64,000 nucleotides of DNA from NCBI GenBank assembly GCA_934293575.1, contig CAKQYU010000003.1, positions 186,001-250,000 of the forward strand. The letters run 5' to 3'. The notes beneath the pieces were generated by a model. It was not told where the DNA came from and did not search any database. It worked only from the letters and a program-made list of their open reading frames with translations. Each line of letters starts with the position of its first letter. Positions within the stretch are counted from its first letter, which is position 1. Of the stretch, positions 42,075-51,884 are shown in pieces. This stretch comes from an uncultured Lachnospiraceae bacterium. GTDB lineage: Bacteria; Bacillota; Clostridia; Lachnospirales; Lachnospiraceae. Made by a program: the position numbers and the translations under genes.

Positions 42075-43982
42075 TTATCGAACCCCATACCATGCAATTT
42101 TTTCATCCTTCCAGCCAACAGATATCAGATAATTGATTTCGCCCCTGTTGGTTGTATAATGATGAGAACCCGCAACCGCATTCGGATTATAGGCTCGATA
42201 TAAGGGTACAATTCCACCAGAATACCATGCGATTCCTTCATAATTCCAACCGAGTCTTACCAGATTCTCTTTTTCTGCAAGACTTGTTGTGTAATGATGG
42301 TCTCCTGCATTCGGATTGTATAATCGATACACCGATGCTCCGGTTTTTGGTGCATACCATGCTACACCCTCATCATTCCAGCCAATCCGGCTTAAATATT
42401 CTTTTTCGGATTGATCTGCTGTATAAAAATGCTCTCCACTATTGGGATTATATAATCGATACATACATTGTGTATCTTCTGTTTCTATTTTATTACCATC
42501 CGTGATTTTAGTAAATAACTTAATTCTGGGATTTAATCCAGATGTATACATATCATTTGCATAATTTTGATAATTCTGATAAATATGGTAACTTTGTTTC
42601 CGACTAATTGTATTCTTGAAACTTAATTGTACCGTTCCATCACCTGACTTATTAACATATGACACATCTCCAAAAACCTGTACCTTTGAGCCATCCTCTG
42701 AAGACAGCGTAAATACAACCGCAATCTTATCCCCATTCTTTACCTCAATACCGGATGGTAATTCGATTGTATAATAACCTGCGTCCGTTGTTGTTCCCGT
42801 TAATGGTGTATTTAACAATGGTGTCCCGCTTAACGGTGTATCCTCGGATGGATTTAAATACAACTGCACCCGATAATCAACCCGTCCGCTTCTTAATGCA
42901 ATGGATACTGCATCAATCCGCTCCTTTACCGCGCCACTTATTGTATATACATTTGCAAGAGAATCTCCACTCGGAAGGTTAACATAACTTGCCCCGTAAC
43001 TTCCATCATATTGATAATTGTAATCATACTGTTGTGCATCCTCAAATTCAAATGCAAACGCATCACTGTTTGACAGTGCCAAATCTTCATAAGATACCCA
43101 TATGTAGTCTTTATTTCCTTCCCCGTAACTGTTTTTAATCAGCCATGCACCGGGATTTTGCGGAACACAACCGGATGTAGACGAAAAATTACTTATAGCG
43201 TAATCATCATCCCATCCTATGATATCAATTGCATGATTCGTACTGTAACCATTTGAATCGGTAAAATAATATGCATTTTCACCATAACTATAATATCTGT
43301 CATCTATATAAAACGAACAGGCTACTGCCCCATACTCCAGAATGAGTTCTTTTACACGATCACTGTCTTTCATGGAAACAATATGTGCGTTTTTCAGATG
43401 TGCAACATCCTTTTGATATGCATAGTTCTCCGGCAGGGTATAATCAATATCCAATTCGTTGTACGGTGCTGTTTTTTCATCAACTGCCCCCAGCCAGGTA
43501 GCCAGTGCCATCATTGTAAAATAATGATTTCCGCCTATCATCAGGTAATTACTTCCGGTCAAAGTAGTAGAATCTCCCGAAAGATTTCCCAACGGATCAT
43601 CCGCATGATGATAAAAAAAGTATGCAAGCTGTGCCTCTGAATAATCCGGCATGCTCCTTGTTCTTCCTTTTGCAAGCATGGAAGATTCTCCCGCACCTAA
43701 TGCCGCAAATGCCCAGCAGGTTCCGTAACCCCCCTGATTTTTAACGGAAGTAACCTGATTTTTTGTCCGGGAATCATAGGAAGACGGCGGTTTGCTCTGT
43801 CCCAACAATCCTTTGTCTCCCTGTGCTTTTATGGACTCTCCGATATCAATATATCCCTTACCTATTGTACAGGTCTCATTCGGCATCACAATATCTTCCG
43901 AAATCGTATCTGCCTTCACACAACTACCATTCCATAACAATCCCCAAACAAAAACCAGTACAAACACTGTAAATTTCTTCAT
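42075..43982 (-). CDS. Secreted papain-family (C1) peptidase with lectin-like domain and DUF5648 module
   Basis: A 635-residue cysteine peptidase, paralogue of 11066-13069. A signal peptide (1-24) leads to the C1A domain (~65-305): Q83 and C89 in VKNQGGYGTCWAF, H250 in YSTNHAIDIIGWDDD, N284 in IKNSYGEG. A lectin-like beta domain (~310-490) follows, as in Cwp84, then DUF5648 (~506-635; about 42078-42470). It starts 11 bp after the kinase-GT2 gene stop and ends 23 bp before the CAP gene, within one transcription array with glycosyltransferases. The ribosome site (TAGGGA) is weaker than for its paralogue, and the Thr/Glu stalk is missing. Confidence 0.9.
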   Translation of the reverse strand: MKKFTVFVLVFVWGLLWNGSCVKADTISEDIVMPNETCTIGKGYIDIGESIKAQGDKGLLGQSKPPSSYDSRTKNQVTSVKNQGGYGTCWAFAALGAGESSMLAKGRTRSMPDYSEAQLAYFFYHHADDPLGNLSGDSTTLTGSNYLMIGGNHYFTMMALATWLGAVDEKTAPYNELDIDYTLPENYAYQKDVAHLKNAHIVSMKDSDRVKELILEYGAVACSFYIDDRYYSYGENAYYFTDSNGYSTNHAIDIIGWDDDYAISNFSSTSGCVPQNPGAWLIKNSYGEGNKDYIWVSYEDLALSNSDAFAFEFEDAQQYDYNYQYDGSYGASYVNLPSGDSLANVYTISGAVKERIDAVSIALRSGRVDYRVQLYLNPSEDTPLSGTPLLNTPLTGTTTDAGYYTIELPSGIEVKNGDKIAVVFTLSSEDGSKVQVFGDVSYVNKSGDGTVQLSFKNTISRKQSYHIYQNYQNYANDMYTSGLNPRIKLFTKITDGNKIETEDTQCMYRLYNPNSGEHFYTADQSEKEYLSRIGWNDEGVAWYAPKTGASVYRLYNPNAGDHHYTTSLAEKENLVRLGWNYEGIAWYSGGIVPLYRAYNPNAVAGSHHYTTNRGEINYLISVGWKDEKIAWYGVR

Positions 43983-43993
43983 TCTGTAAATCC

Positions 43994-46900
43994 CTATACT
44001 TCTACAATATCATCCATCTGTTTTCCATAATCATTACATATCAAATATACATGATAGGTTCCCGGGTTGATGTCTTCCCTTAATATTTCCAGACGAAAAC
44101 CGGTAAATTCAATATCATCCTTATCAGGGAAAGCTTCAGCCACATCCTGACGATATACCTTATCCGTTTCAATTACATATCTGTTTTCATCATTATATAA
44201 TACCAATTTTACGTCATTGTCATTATTCTTCCGATATCCGTCAAGAAATGCCCAGCCTTCTAAATACAATACACGGCTTAATTTTCTTATAATATCAACA
44301 TTTGCCAGTAAGCGATCCGTTTCCTTAGTCTTTGGCATCTTTGGCAATATCTGATTGTAGTGCACCTCTGTCCGGTCATAATTGTTAGTGAAATTAACAT
44401 CATACTGGCATAAATTCACATTATAGAACGGATCATAGTTATAAAACTGCGGATGACGTTCATATAAAACCTTCTGTTCTTCCTGAAGACGTTTTACCTT
44501 TGTTTCATCAACCAGATCATCTCCACGGCTTACCGACTCATAATGCAGTAAAACCGCATCATTTCGCACGATATTGTAATATCCGTGTTCTAACAACTTA
44601 AAGCAGAAGTCCACATCATTATAGGCTATTGCCAGTCCTTCCTCAAATCCACCCACTTCTTCAAATTTTTCTTTTGAAACCATCATACAGGCAGCGGTTA
44701 CAGCAATATAATCATATTCCATATAATTCCTGCCAAAATAATAAATACTTTGTCCCGGCATACCATGGAAACAATGTGCCGGACCTGTATGCAGGTTAAT
44801 AATTCCGATATGCTGGATATCGTAAGTTTCCGGATACAGCAATTTGGCTCCTACCGCTCCAATATGTGACTGCTGAGCCTGACCTAACATTCTTTCTAAC
44901 CAGACACCCGCCTTAACCTCTGTATCATCATTCAAAAACATAAAATAAGTTCCGGTTGCATGCTGTGCTGCCAGATTGCACATTTTTGAAAAATTAAACT
45001 CCATCTTCTGATAAATGTATCGGAACTGATATTTATCTGCCAATTCCTGGTATTTTGCTCTGTTTTCCTCTGTACTTCCATTATCTACCAGAACAATTTC
45101 AAAATTCTGATAAGTTGTTTTCTCATAAATGGACTCCACACATCTTTTTAAAATATCAAAATTGTCCTTCGATGGGATTAAGATACTGACCTTCGGATTT
45201 CCGGTAACGGCATAATTAATCCGGAAACAGTTAAACACATCCAACTGTTCAACTTCACCCATGATTCCTCTTCGTCTTAATGCATCTTCCTTTGCTTTTC
45301 TGGTTGCTTCCATAACATACGGCTTAGATTCCATATCAACAGCGGTCGAACCAATACGTTCTCTCCAGTGATATAAGATTTTGGCAATATGTCCTACACG
45401 ATTTGTTTTTTCTGTAAAACGCAATGCAAAATCGTAATCCTGAGAACCTTCATATCCTACACGCAAACCACCGATTTCTTCTGCAATCGACTTACGATAA
45501 ATTGAAAAATGGCATGGATACATATGACTTAATAATGTATCCGGTGACCAGTCCGGTTTAAAGTGCGGCGTATGACGCATTGTTCCTTCATCATCTAACT
45601 TGTCCTCATCACTGTAAATAAAATCCAGTTCCGGATTTTTATTTAATTCCTTTACCATTTCATATAATGCATTCGGAGCAAGTACATCATCGCAATCCAG
45701 CAATGCAATATATTCTCCGGTTGCCATTTCCAGAGCTGAATTCGTACTTCTGGAAATATGACCGTTTTCCTTCCGGTAGCAGACTTTTATTTTTTCTCCG
45801 TCCTCGTATTTTCTAAGTGTTTTTCCTACACTCTCCCAACTTGAGCAATCATCTGCAAGACACAGTTCCCAATTTGTATAAGTCTGATTGATAACAGACT
45901 CAATACACGGAATCAGATGTCTGTCCAAAACATTATATACCGGAACCAGGATGGATATCTTTGGATTATACTCAAAAACTTCCCCCGTGGTATATTTTGC
46001 TTCTACACCTTTAATCCAGTCTTCATACGGATCTTCTTTTTGTTTCCGGAGATAATCATATTTGTTCCAACGTTTATCCGCCTTTTTATTTTCCCTTGCA
46101 TCCTCCGGCATAACCACATTATAAACTTTATTGTAAAACTTCTTTCCAACCAGATAAGAATAATATGCCGGATTTCTTACTGCCTTTTGAAGTTTGGATA
46201 ATTGTCTTTGTATCTCTAAAATATGATTCTTCTGTTCCCCGATGACTTTTTCAAGGTCAGATATTTTATTATCCTGATTATGGATATGATTATCCTTTAA
46301 TTCAATCGCATCATGCAAATCCTCAATTACCTTGTTCAGATCCGCAATCCGTTCATCTCTTGCATGTATTTCCTCTAAATTAACCGGTAGAATTTCCTTT
46401 TCGTATTGTGCATGGTAAATATACTCTCTGTTCGTTCCGTGCACATACTGCTGGAAACACTCCTCCATATCATGAAACATTGCCAGTTCTTCCTGTGAAT
46501 AACCCATCTGTTTTAAAAATTCATCCTGACTTATTACCGTCTCAATCAACAGGCGTTTTTCCTCATACATATAAAGTAACGTACGATACTTAAGATACCG
46601 CACCGGCACATCAAAATGAAATACCCACTCATAATCAATGCAATACCAGTCTGTATCCTGTAAGATAAAATTATCAAAAATAGAATCAATATTGGATATA
46701 TTATAAGACATTTCTTTGTCTAACATATCCTGATACTTTTCATAGCATCCCGGAAACATAAGTTTAAAATCATCCGATACCTGAAAAGAATGCTGCCCTT
46801 CATCCGGCAATATCAGTTTGCAGACATCCTTTACTTTCTGTGTCAGTTCTTCCTGCTTTAAACCTGATAAATCCAGATTTTCCATTAGAGATTGTCCCTC

Positions 46901-47155
46901 TACAAATGGAAATTCCACACCGTTTTCCGTCTTTTTGCAGGCTACCGGTTTTAAAGTAATATCCTTACCGATACTCTCATATTGTTCCTTTAACTTCTGA
47001 TAGCTTTGTTCCATATGTTCTATATGATTCTCTGCCGATTTGTTCAACGGACTTTTTAAAATGTAACGTTTCCCCTCATCCTCATAAATAACCGTCTTTG
47101 TCTGAAATTCCGGTTTTCTATGGGAATTATACTTTGTATAAAGAATTTTCTTCAT
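43994..47155 (-). CDS. Kinase-like domain - coiled coil - double GT2 glycosyltransferase fusion
   Basis: A 1053-residue cytoplasmic protein. Residues 1-240 look like an aminoglycoside/choline-kinase fold: YILK near residue 34, catalytic-loop D157-x4-N162 (NIDSIFDNFIL) and metal D174 in YCIDYEW. Residues ~261-325 form a coiled coil (ARDERIADLNKVIEDL). Two GT2 domains follow: ~398-600 (ISILVPVYNV, DCDD at 487-490) and ~655-900 (VSILIPSKDN, NDD at 742-744). The inner ATG is used, with AAAGGAG 7 bases away. It follows a SAM methyltransferase by 13 bp. Together they recall WbdD, the methyltransferase-kinase that caps ABC-exported O-antigen. The kinase assignment is my reading of motifs. Confidence 0.8.
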   Translation of the reverse strand: MKKILYTKYNSHRKPEFQTKTVIYEDEGKRYILKSPLNKSAENHIEHMEQSYQKLKEQYESIGKDITLKPVACKKTENGVEFPFVEGQSLMENLDLSGLKQEELTQKVKDVCKLILPDEGQHSFQVSDDFKLMFPGCYEKYQDMLDKEMSYNISNIDSIFDNFILQDTDWYCIDYEWVFHFDVPVRYLKYRTLLYMYEEKRLLIETVISQDEFLKQMGYSQEELAMFHDMEECFQQYVHGTNREYIYHAQYEKEILPVNLEEIHARDERIADLNKVIEDLHDAIELKDNHIHNQDNKISDLEKVIGEQKNHILEIQRQLSKLQKAVRNPAYYSYLVGKKFYNKVYNVVMPEDARENKKADKRWNKYDYLRKQKEDPYEDWIKGVEAKYTTGEVFEYNPKISILVPVYNVLDRHLIPCIESVINQTYTNWELCLADDCSSWESVGKTLRKYEDGEKIKVCYRKENGHISRSTNSALEMATGEYIALLDCDDVLAPNALYEMVKELNKNPELDFIYSDEDKLDDEGTMRHTPHFKPDWSPDTLLSHMYPCHFSIYRKSIAEEIGGLRVGYEGSQDYDFALRFTEKTNRVGHIAKILYHWRERIGSTAVDMESKPYVMEATRKAKEDALRRRGIMGEVEQLDVFNCFRINYAVTGNPKVSILIPSKDNFDILKRCVESIYEKTTYQNFEIVLVDNGSTEENRAKYQELADKYQFRYIYQKMEFNFSKMCNLAAQHATGTYFMFLNDDTEVKAGVWLERMLGQAQQSHIGAVGAKLLYPETYDIQHIGIINLHTGPAHCFHGMPGQSIYYFGRNYMEYDYIAVTAACMMVSKEKFEEVGGFEEGLAIAYNDVDFCFKLLEHGYYNIVRNDAVLLHYESVSRGDDLVDETKVKRLQEEQKVLYERHPQFYNYDPFYNVNLCQYDVNFTNNYDRTEVHYNQILPKMPKTKETDRLLANVDIIRKLSRVLYLEGWAFLDGYRKNNDNDVKLVLYNDENRYVIETDKVYRQDVAEAFPDKDDIEFTGFRLEILREDINPGTYHVYLICNDYGKQMDDIVEV

Positions 47156-47168
47156 ATCTACTCTCCTT

Positions 47169-47966
47169 TTATTGTTCACAGGATGCAATATATAAAAATG
47201 CATTTGCAAATTCCTTTATATATCCATCTTCACATACCTGATCAAATGCCTTTACTTCATTGAAGGTCAACACCCTCGGCTCCTTATAGGATGGCGAAAT
47301 GGTTGTCATCAAACCCTTACGAGGTAAAAAATCCTCCGAATAAATCTCTCGCATCATACGAAAATCCGGAATCGGATAATAACATGTCAAATCTGTAAAT
47401 CCGGCATTTTTCAATATAGCTTCCAGTTCTCCCTTCGTATATACACCGTCGGGTGTGGATTCTTCCTCCAAAAATGAAAAACAGTTTCCGCTATACTCAT
47501 CCGATGCTCCGCTAAAATATTTCAATCCATATTTGTTATCCACCGCTATGATTAATTTTCCATCCGGTTTCAGATGATTTTTTAATGCATGAATCTCCGA
47601 CTTACAAAAACCGCCAATCACAATCACAAGATCAAACTTCTCAGAATCGTCCACGCAACCAACCGCACCACACCGTACCGTCAGATTGGAAAATTGCTGA
47701 TTGCGGTATTCATTCACTTCACAAAATTCCTGTGAAGTATCCACTGCTACCACACGCTTGCAACGATTACAAAGCATAGAAGTGATTGTACCGCAGCCGG
47801 CTCCTATCTCCAACACTTCCATATCCGGTTGAAATTCATACCAATCCAAAATATTTTTTCTCATATTGGAAAACTGCATAAAAAACGCATCCTGGGTGCC
47901 TTCTATCAGTGCTTTTTCTACATCCTTTGTATTCTTTATAAACTCCAGATATTTATTTTCAGCCAT
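47169..47966 (-). CDS. Class I SAM-dependent methyltransferase
   Basis: A 265-residue enzyme. The SAM site is EVLEIGAGCGTITSMLC, motif II VVAVDTSQEFCEVNEYR, followed by FDLVIVIGG and LKPDGKLIIAVDNKYGLKYF. The DNKYGLKYFSGA segment is common in methyltransferases of surface-polysaccharide clusters. It ends 13 bp before the kinase-like GT2 fusion. I infer that it methylates a sugar or a phosphate at the chain end, as the methyltransferase part of WbdD does, but a side-sugar O-methyltransferase is equally compatible. AGGGAG lies 7 bases before the ATG. Confidence 0.85.
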   Translation of the reverse strand: MAENKYLEFIKNTKDVEKALIEGTQDAFFMQFSNMRKNILDWYEFQPDMEVLEIGAGCGTITSMLCNRCKRVVAVDTSQEFCEVNEYRNQQFSNLTVRCGAVGCVDDSEKFDLVIVIGGFCKSEIHALKNHLKPDGKLIIAVDNKYGLKYFSGASDEYSGNCFSFLEEESTPDGVYTKGELEAILKNAGFTDLTCYYPIPDFRMMREIYSEDFLPRKGLMTTISPSYKEPRVLTFNEVKAFDQVCEDGYIKEFANAFLYIASCEQ

Positions 47967-48023
47967 TTCTTTTCTCCCTTATTGCACAACTTATCTTTAT
48001 TTTATTATAAATCTATCCGGCTA

Positions 48024-50450
48024 TCAATATCTTAAGGAAAAATCCGCTTTATCCAGTGTCAGATTTATATTATAATACGGATCCCCGTCCTTGAACATTT
48101 CATTCCATTTATTGCTGAATAATTCAATCTCCCTTGCAAATCTTGCCACCTTTTCCGGTGTATCCTCTGCACCTCGGGACTTCGATTCATAGTGATACAA
48201 CATAGCATTCGGATTATAGACAACCAATTTATCCAGTGTCCGCACTTTCACACATAAATCAACATCATTAAACGCCACCTTAAAGGCTTCATCAAATCCG
48301 CCGACCTGCAAAAATATATCTCTTTTTATCATCATGCAAGCTGCCGTTACCGCACTGTAATCCACTGCGACCTTCGTGCGTGACTGATATAATTCATCCT
48401 CTTCATTCAATGCTACAAATGCATTGCCGGCAATTCCACCAAAGCCGATTATCGTACCCGCATGCTGTATGGTATGATCCTCATAATACAACCTGGCTCC
48501 TACAATACCAACATCCTCTCTTTGGCAATAGCCAAGCATTTGCGATAACCAGTCCGCATTAATGATTTCCGTATCATTGTTCAGGAAAAGAAGATATTCT
48601 CCTTTTGTTTCATTCACACCATAATTGTTGATTGCAGCATAATTAAATTCTTTATCCCAGATAATTACACGGACATTTTCCTGTTCGCGCAACTGTTCAT
48701 AATATTCAAATGTCTCTTTTTCCGTGCTGTTATTCTCAACAACAACAATCTCATAATTTTTATAATCGGTCTTTTTTTGGATGGAACGAATACATACATC
48801 CAAATCTCCGATATGATCCTTATTCGGAATCACAATGGAAACCAACGGCTGTCCTATGATTTCATAGGTTGTTTTATAAAAGCCAAGCTCCGGTAACATG
48901 TCCACCTTTGCCTTTAAACCAACACGTTCATAATGTGCCTCAATTGCCCGTTTGCCTGCCTCAATTGCATACATTTTGCTTTCCGGATCATCTGCGGTTG
49001 AACCGCCATGACTTCTCCAATGATATAAAATTTTCGGTATATGATAGATATGCTTTGCCGCCTCTGTCGCCCGTAATATGAAATCATAATCCTGTGCGCC
49101 ATCAAAATCCTTATTAAAATTGCCAATCTTCTGTAATAAGTCCTTTTTTATCACAAACATATGACAGATATAATTATTGCTTCTTAACAGGTCGATATTA
49201 AAGTCCGGTTTGCAGTTTGGATCATAATATTTTTTTGAATTCTCTGTTATCTTATCCTCATCCGTATAAATCACGTCAATATCCGGACTGTCCTGAAGAA
49301 TTTTAACACACTCATATAACGCATCCGGTGCAAACAAATCATCATGATCTCCCAATACAACGTAATCTCCGTTTATCAGTTTGATTGCCTCATTTGTATT
49401 TTCCGCAATTCCAAGTTGTCTGTCGGCAACCAAATAATGAATTCTTTCATCTTCTGCGTATTTTTTTAACAGTTCGGTCAATTTCCCATCATTACTTCCA
49501 TCCGAAAAACATAATTCCCAATTTGAATACGTCTGTGCCTTCACAGACTGAATCAACTCATCCAAAAAGACCGGACTTGTTTTATATAACGGAACAATAA
49601 TACTGAACTTTGGTGAAATCCCAAACACCTGCTGACGCTGACTTTCCAGTTCCTGACGGGTAGGTGTATGCTTTTTTCTCCACTGCATATAATCCATATC
49701 ATACTGACGATGTTTTTTTATAAAATGCAGGGTTTTTCCAATCGTCCGTTTCACACCATAATTTTGCAGATAACGTACTCCGCGATAAAAAACACTTTTC
49801 CGGTTCAGATTACGAAATCCCTCTTTATCGGATATCTTATAGGTAATTTCATCCTTTTTTTCTCCGTCATCCATTACGATTCGGATTTTCCCGGATACAC
49901 CTTTTCCGTGTATTGTGAAACCATTTTTTTCTATCGGTTCCTCTGTCTCAAAAAAGACTTCATTCACAGCGCCCCGGTAATTCCATATGATATCCGTATC
50001 GATTTTGTTCTCTCCGCAATATACCGTGATATCTACCGGTCTTAATGACATAACCCAACCCTTTGCAGTCAAATTTCCATCATTTACATAGATATTATCC
50101 ATGCAGTAATTTAACTTTTTCTGCATTCTGACAAGCTGCCCGGTACCGATACTATATATCACATCGCCGGAAGCATCCCGAATCACAAATTTATTTCCGG
50201 CAGATTCATAATTATCTCCTAAATGAATGACCACATTCAATCTGACATTTTCTGTATTCGCATTTTCAGTGGAGCCGGAAAGATAAGAACCCTCCTCCTG
50301 ATAAATATCCATTGCAAGTTCGTTGTCTCCCATATATGCTTTCAATTCATTTTTCTGCATATATCCCTTACTCACATATCCCTGTACAATAAAATCATTC
50401 TTCTGTACAATACTGAATCTATGCGTTTCAAAAAAGTATTTCTTTTCCAT
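48024..50450 (-). CDS. Double GT2 glycosyltransferase with N-terminal beta-rich domain
   Basis: An 808-residue cytoplasmic protein. Residues ~1-265 are beta-rich (RFSIVQKNDFIVQGYVSKGY, KIRIVMDDGEK), of unknown role. The first GT2 domain (~280-480) has FSIIVPLYKT, LGDHDDLF; the second (~540-790) has VSIVIPNKDH, FLNNDTEI and GGFDEAFKVAFNDVDLC. This tandem layout is typical of rhamnan and similar polymer synthases in clostridia. The N-terminal domain resembles that at the very C-terminus of the 43994 gene (both have a VxLICNDxG or VTVYCGENK-like pattern), a loose observation. It lies 57 bp upstream of the methyltransferase gene. Donor sugars unknown. Confidence 0.88.
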   Translation of the reverse strand: MEKKYFFETHRFSIVQKNDFIVQGYVSKGYMQKNELKAYMGDNELAMDIYQEEGSYLSGSTENANTENVRLNVVIHLGDNYESAGNKFVIRDASGDVIYSIGTGQLVRMQKKLNYCMDNIYVNDGNLTAKGWVMSLRPVDITVYCGENKIDTDIIWNYRGAVNEVFFETEEPIEKNGFTIHGKGVSGKIRIVMDDGEKKDEITYKISDKEGFRNLNRKSVFYRGVRYLQNYGVKRTIGKTLHFIKKHRQYDMDYMQWRKKHTPTRQELESQRQQVFGISPKFSIIVPLYKTSPVFLDELIQSVKAQTYSNWELCFSDGSNDGKLTELLKKYAEDERIHYLVADRQLGIAENTNEAIKLINGDYVVLGDHDDLFAPDALYECVKILQDSPDIDVIYTDEDKITENSKKYYDPNCKPDFNIDLLRSNNYICHMFVIKKDLLQKIGNFNKDFDGAQDYDFILRATEAAKHIYHIPKILYHWRSHGGSTADDPESKMYAIEAGKRAIEAHYERVGLKAKVDMLPELGFYKTTYEIIGQPLVSIVIPNKDHIGDLDVCIRSIQKKTDYKNYEIVVVENNSTEKETFEYYEQLREQENVRVIIWDKEFNYAAINNYGVNETKGEYLLFLNNDTEIINADWLSQMLGYCQREDVGIVGARLYYEDHTIQHAGTIIGFGGIAGNAFVALNEEDELYQSRTKVAVDYSAVTAACMMIKRDIFLQVGGFDEAFKVAFNDVDLCVKVRTLDKLVVYNPNAMLYHYESKSRGAEDTPEKVARFAREIELFSNKWNEMFKDGDPYYNINLTLDKADFSLRY

Positions 50451-50479
50451 CTTTTCTATCCTTTATTCCCTCACAAATA

Positions 50480-51862
50480 TTAAAAACAATGCACAACCAT
50501 AATGAGCACCGCCAATAATAGAAGTACCCCTGCCACACATCCAACTTTAACCGGATAACAGGCATCCTCATTTTTTATTTTACCCGGAACCAATGTCAGA
50601 TAAAGAGCCGGTAATATCGGTATGAAATATCTGCCCTGCACACCTTCCACAACATTACTTCCGACCTCGTTAATTCTTCCGTCACCAATATAAATTCCGA
50701 CAACAATACCGACACAAATCAATAAAAATGCACTCAACGACAATATTCTGTGTTTCCGGGTTATTTTATTGTTTAATTCACTTACATCACTTGCCAGCAC
50801 ATACATTGCAAACATCGGAACAATATAAATCAACGGTCCCAATGAATAGTTCAGCCAGCCAAGTACATTCAGCCACAACATATAATCCGTAAACTTATTG
50901 ATTCCCGTATTCAATAACACTTTAAATATATGCGTCGGATGCTGCTGCATGTATTGCAGTTGTGTCATTCCACCGCTTGCAACCGCCTGACCGGAAGTAA
51001 CCACACTGCCGGCACTTCTTAAACTGATACCCGCAGATAACAAAATCGGTAAAATACTCACACCAAAACATATATAATAATATTTTTTATTTTTGAATTT
51101 TTCTTTTGGTATCAGGAAAACAAGCAATCCTAACAACACATAAACATATTTTGCCATAAAGATAAATGCCAGCAATATTCCAAGCCAGATTACATGCTTT
51201 AATCCAAGCTGTTCGATTGTTCCGTAAGCATAATACAGACACATGCCTACAAACAAAAAGCACATTCCGTTCAGCATGGCATCCGGAGATACAGACGCTG
51301 CCTGATAAATCGACATCGGAAACAATGCCAATACCAATAATGAATTTTTTAATACAGGAATCTTGCGAATTGCATAATAGACAAGAACGATATACACAAG
51401 CAAATTAAATATTCTGGCAAAAACAATACATTTATAAACACTTAACCCAAATAACATTGCAATGTTATAGCCTATTGCCTGTGGATAATATAAAAAAGAC
51501 ATAACCGCCTGGTTACTTTGTGCCTTTACCGTATCCTTTGAAAATGATACTTTGTTTAGTTCCTCAATATATTTAACCCCTTCACCTTTATCCGGTTCAA
51601 CAATCCGAAAATTTAATACATTAACATTTTCCGGCACCACTGCCAAACCCGGTTCATGCGTAAAGGTTACAATCGGTGATAATACATTTCCATTGGCTAC
51701 ATCTATAACTCTCCACATATGAGCCGGACCATCCGGTTCCTGAAGCGGCGGATTTACAATTGCCATGGCAATGCCCAATATCAATGCGAAAACGACAAAT
51801 AACTGCTCCTGTTTTATATATTTTATTCTTTCTGCTATTTTTGAAGCCATACCTTGTACCAT
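50480..51862 (-). CDS. DUF2142 family membrane protein (GT-C-like)
   Basis: A 460-residue protein with about 12 hydrophobic helices. After the first helix comes NPPLQEPDGPAHMWRVIDVA, the acidic loop motif of DUF2142 proteins, and later MSIYQAASVSPDAMLNGMCF, also a family signature. DUF2142 proteins have the GT-C fold, and genetic context suggests they transfer sugars from undecaprenyl-P donors on the outer side. GGAG lies 8 bases before the ATG. Its neighbours upstream are a GT2, a DUF2304 protein and a DPM-like synthase, which together could make, flip and use such a donor. Confidence 0.88.
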   Translation of the reverse strand: MVQGMASKIAERIKYIKQEQLFVVFALILGIAMAIVNPPLQEPDGPAHMWRVIDVANGNVLSPIVTFTHEPGLAVVPENVNVLNFRIVEPDKGEGVKYIEELNKVSFSKDTVKAQSNQAVMSFLYYPQAIGYNIAMLFGLSVYKCIVFARIFNLLVYIVLVYYAIRKIPVLKNSLLVLALFPMSIYQAASVSPDAMLNGMCFLFVGMCLYYAYGTIEQLGLKHVIWLGILLAFIFMAKYVYVLLGLLVFLIPKEKFKNKKYYYICFGVSILPILLSAGISLRSAGSVVTSGQAVASGGMTQLQYMQQHPTHIFKVLLNTGINKFTDYMLWLNVLGWLNYSLGPLIYIVPMFAMYVLASDVSELNNKITRKHRILSLSAFLLICVGIVVGIYIGDGRINEVGSNVVEGVQGRYFIPILPALYLTLVPGKIKNEDACYPVKVGCVAGVLLLLAVLIMVVHCF

Positions 51863-51884
51863 TTGTCTGTCTCCTAACTATTTC

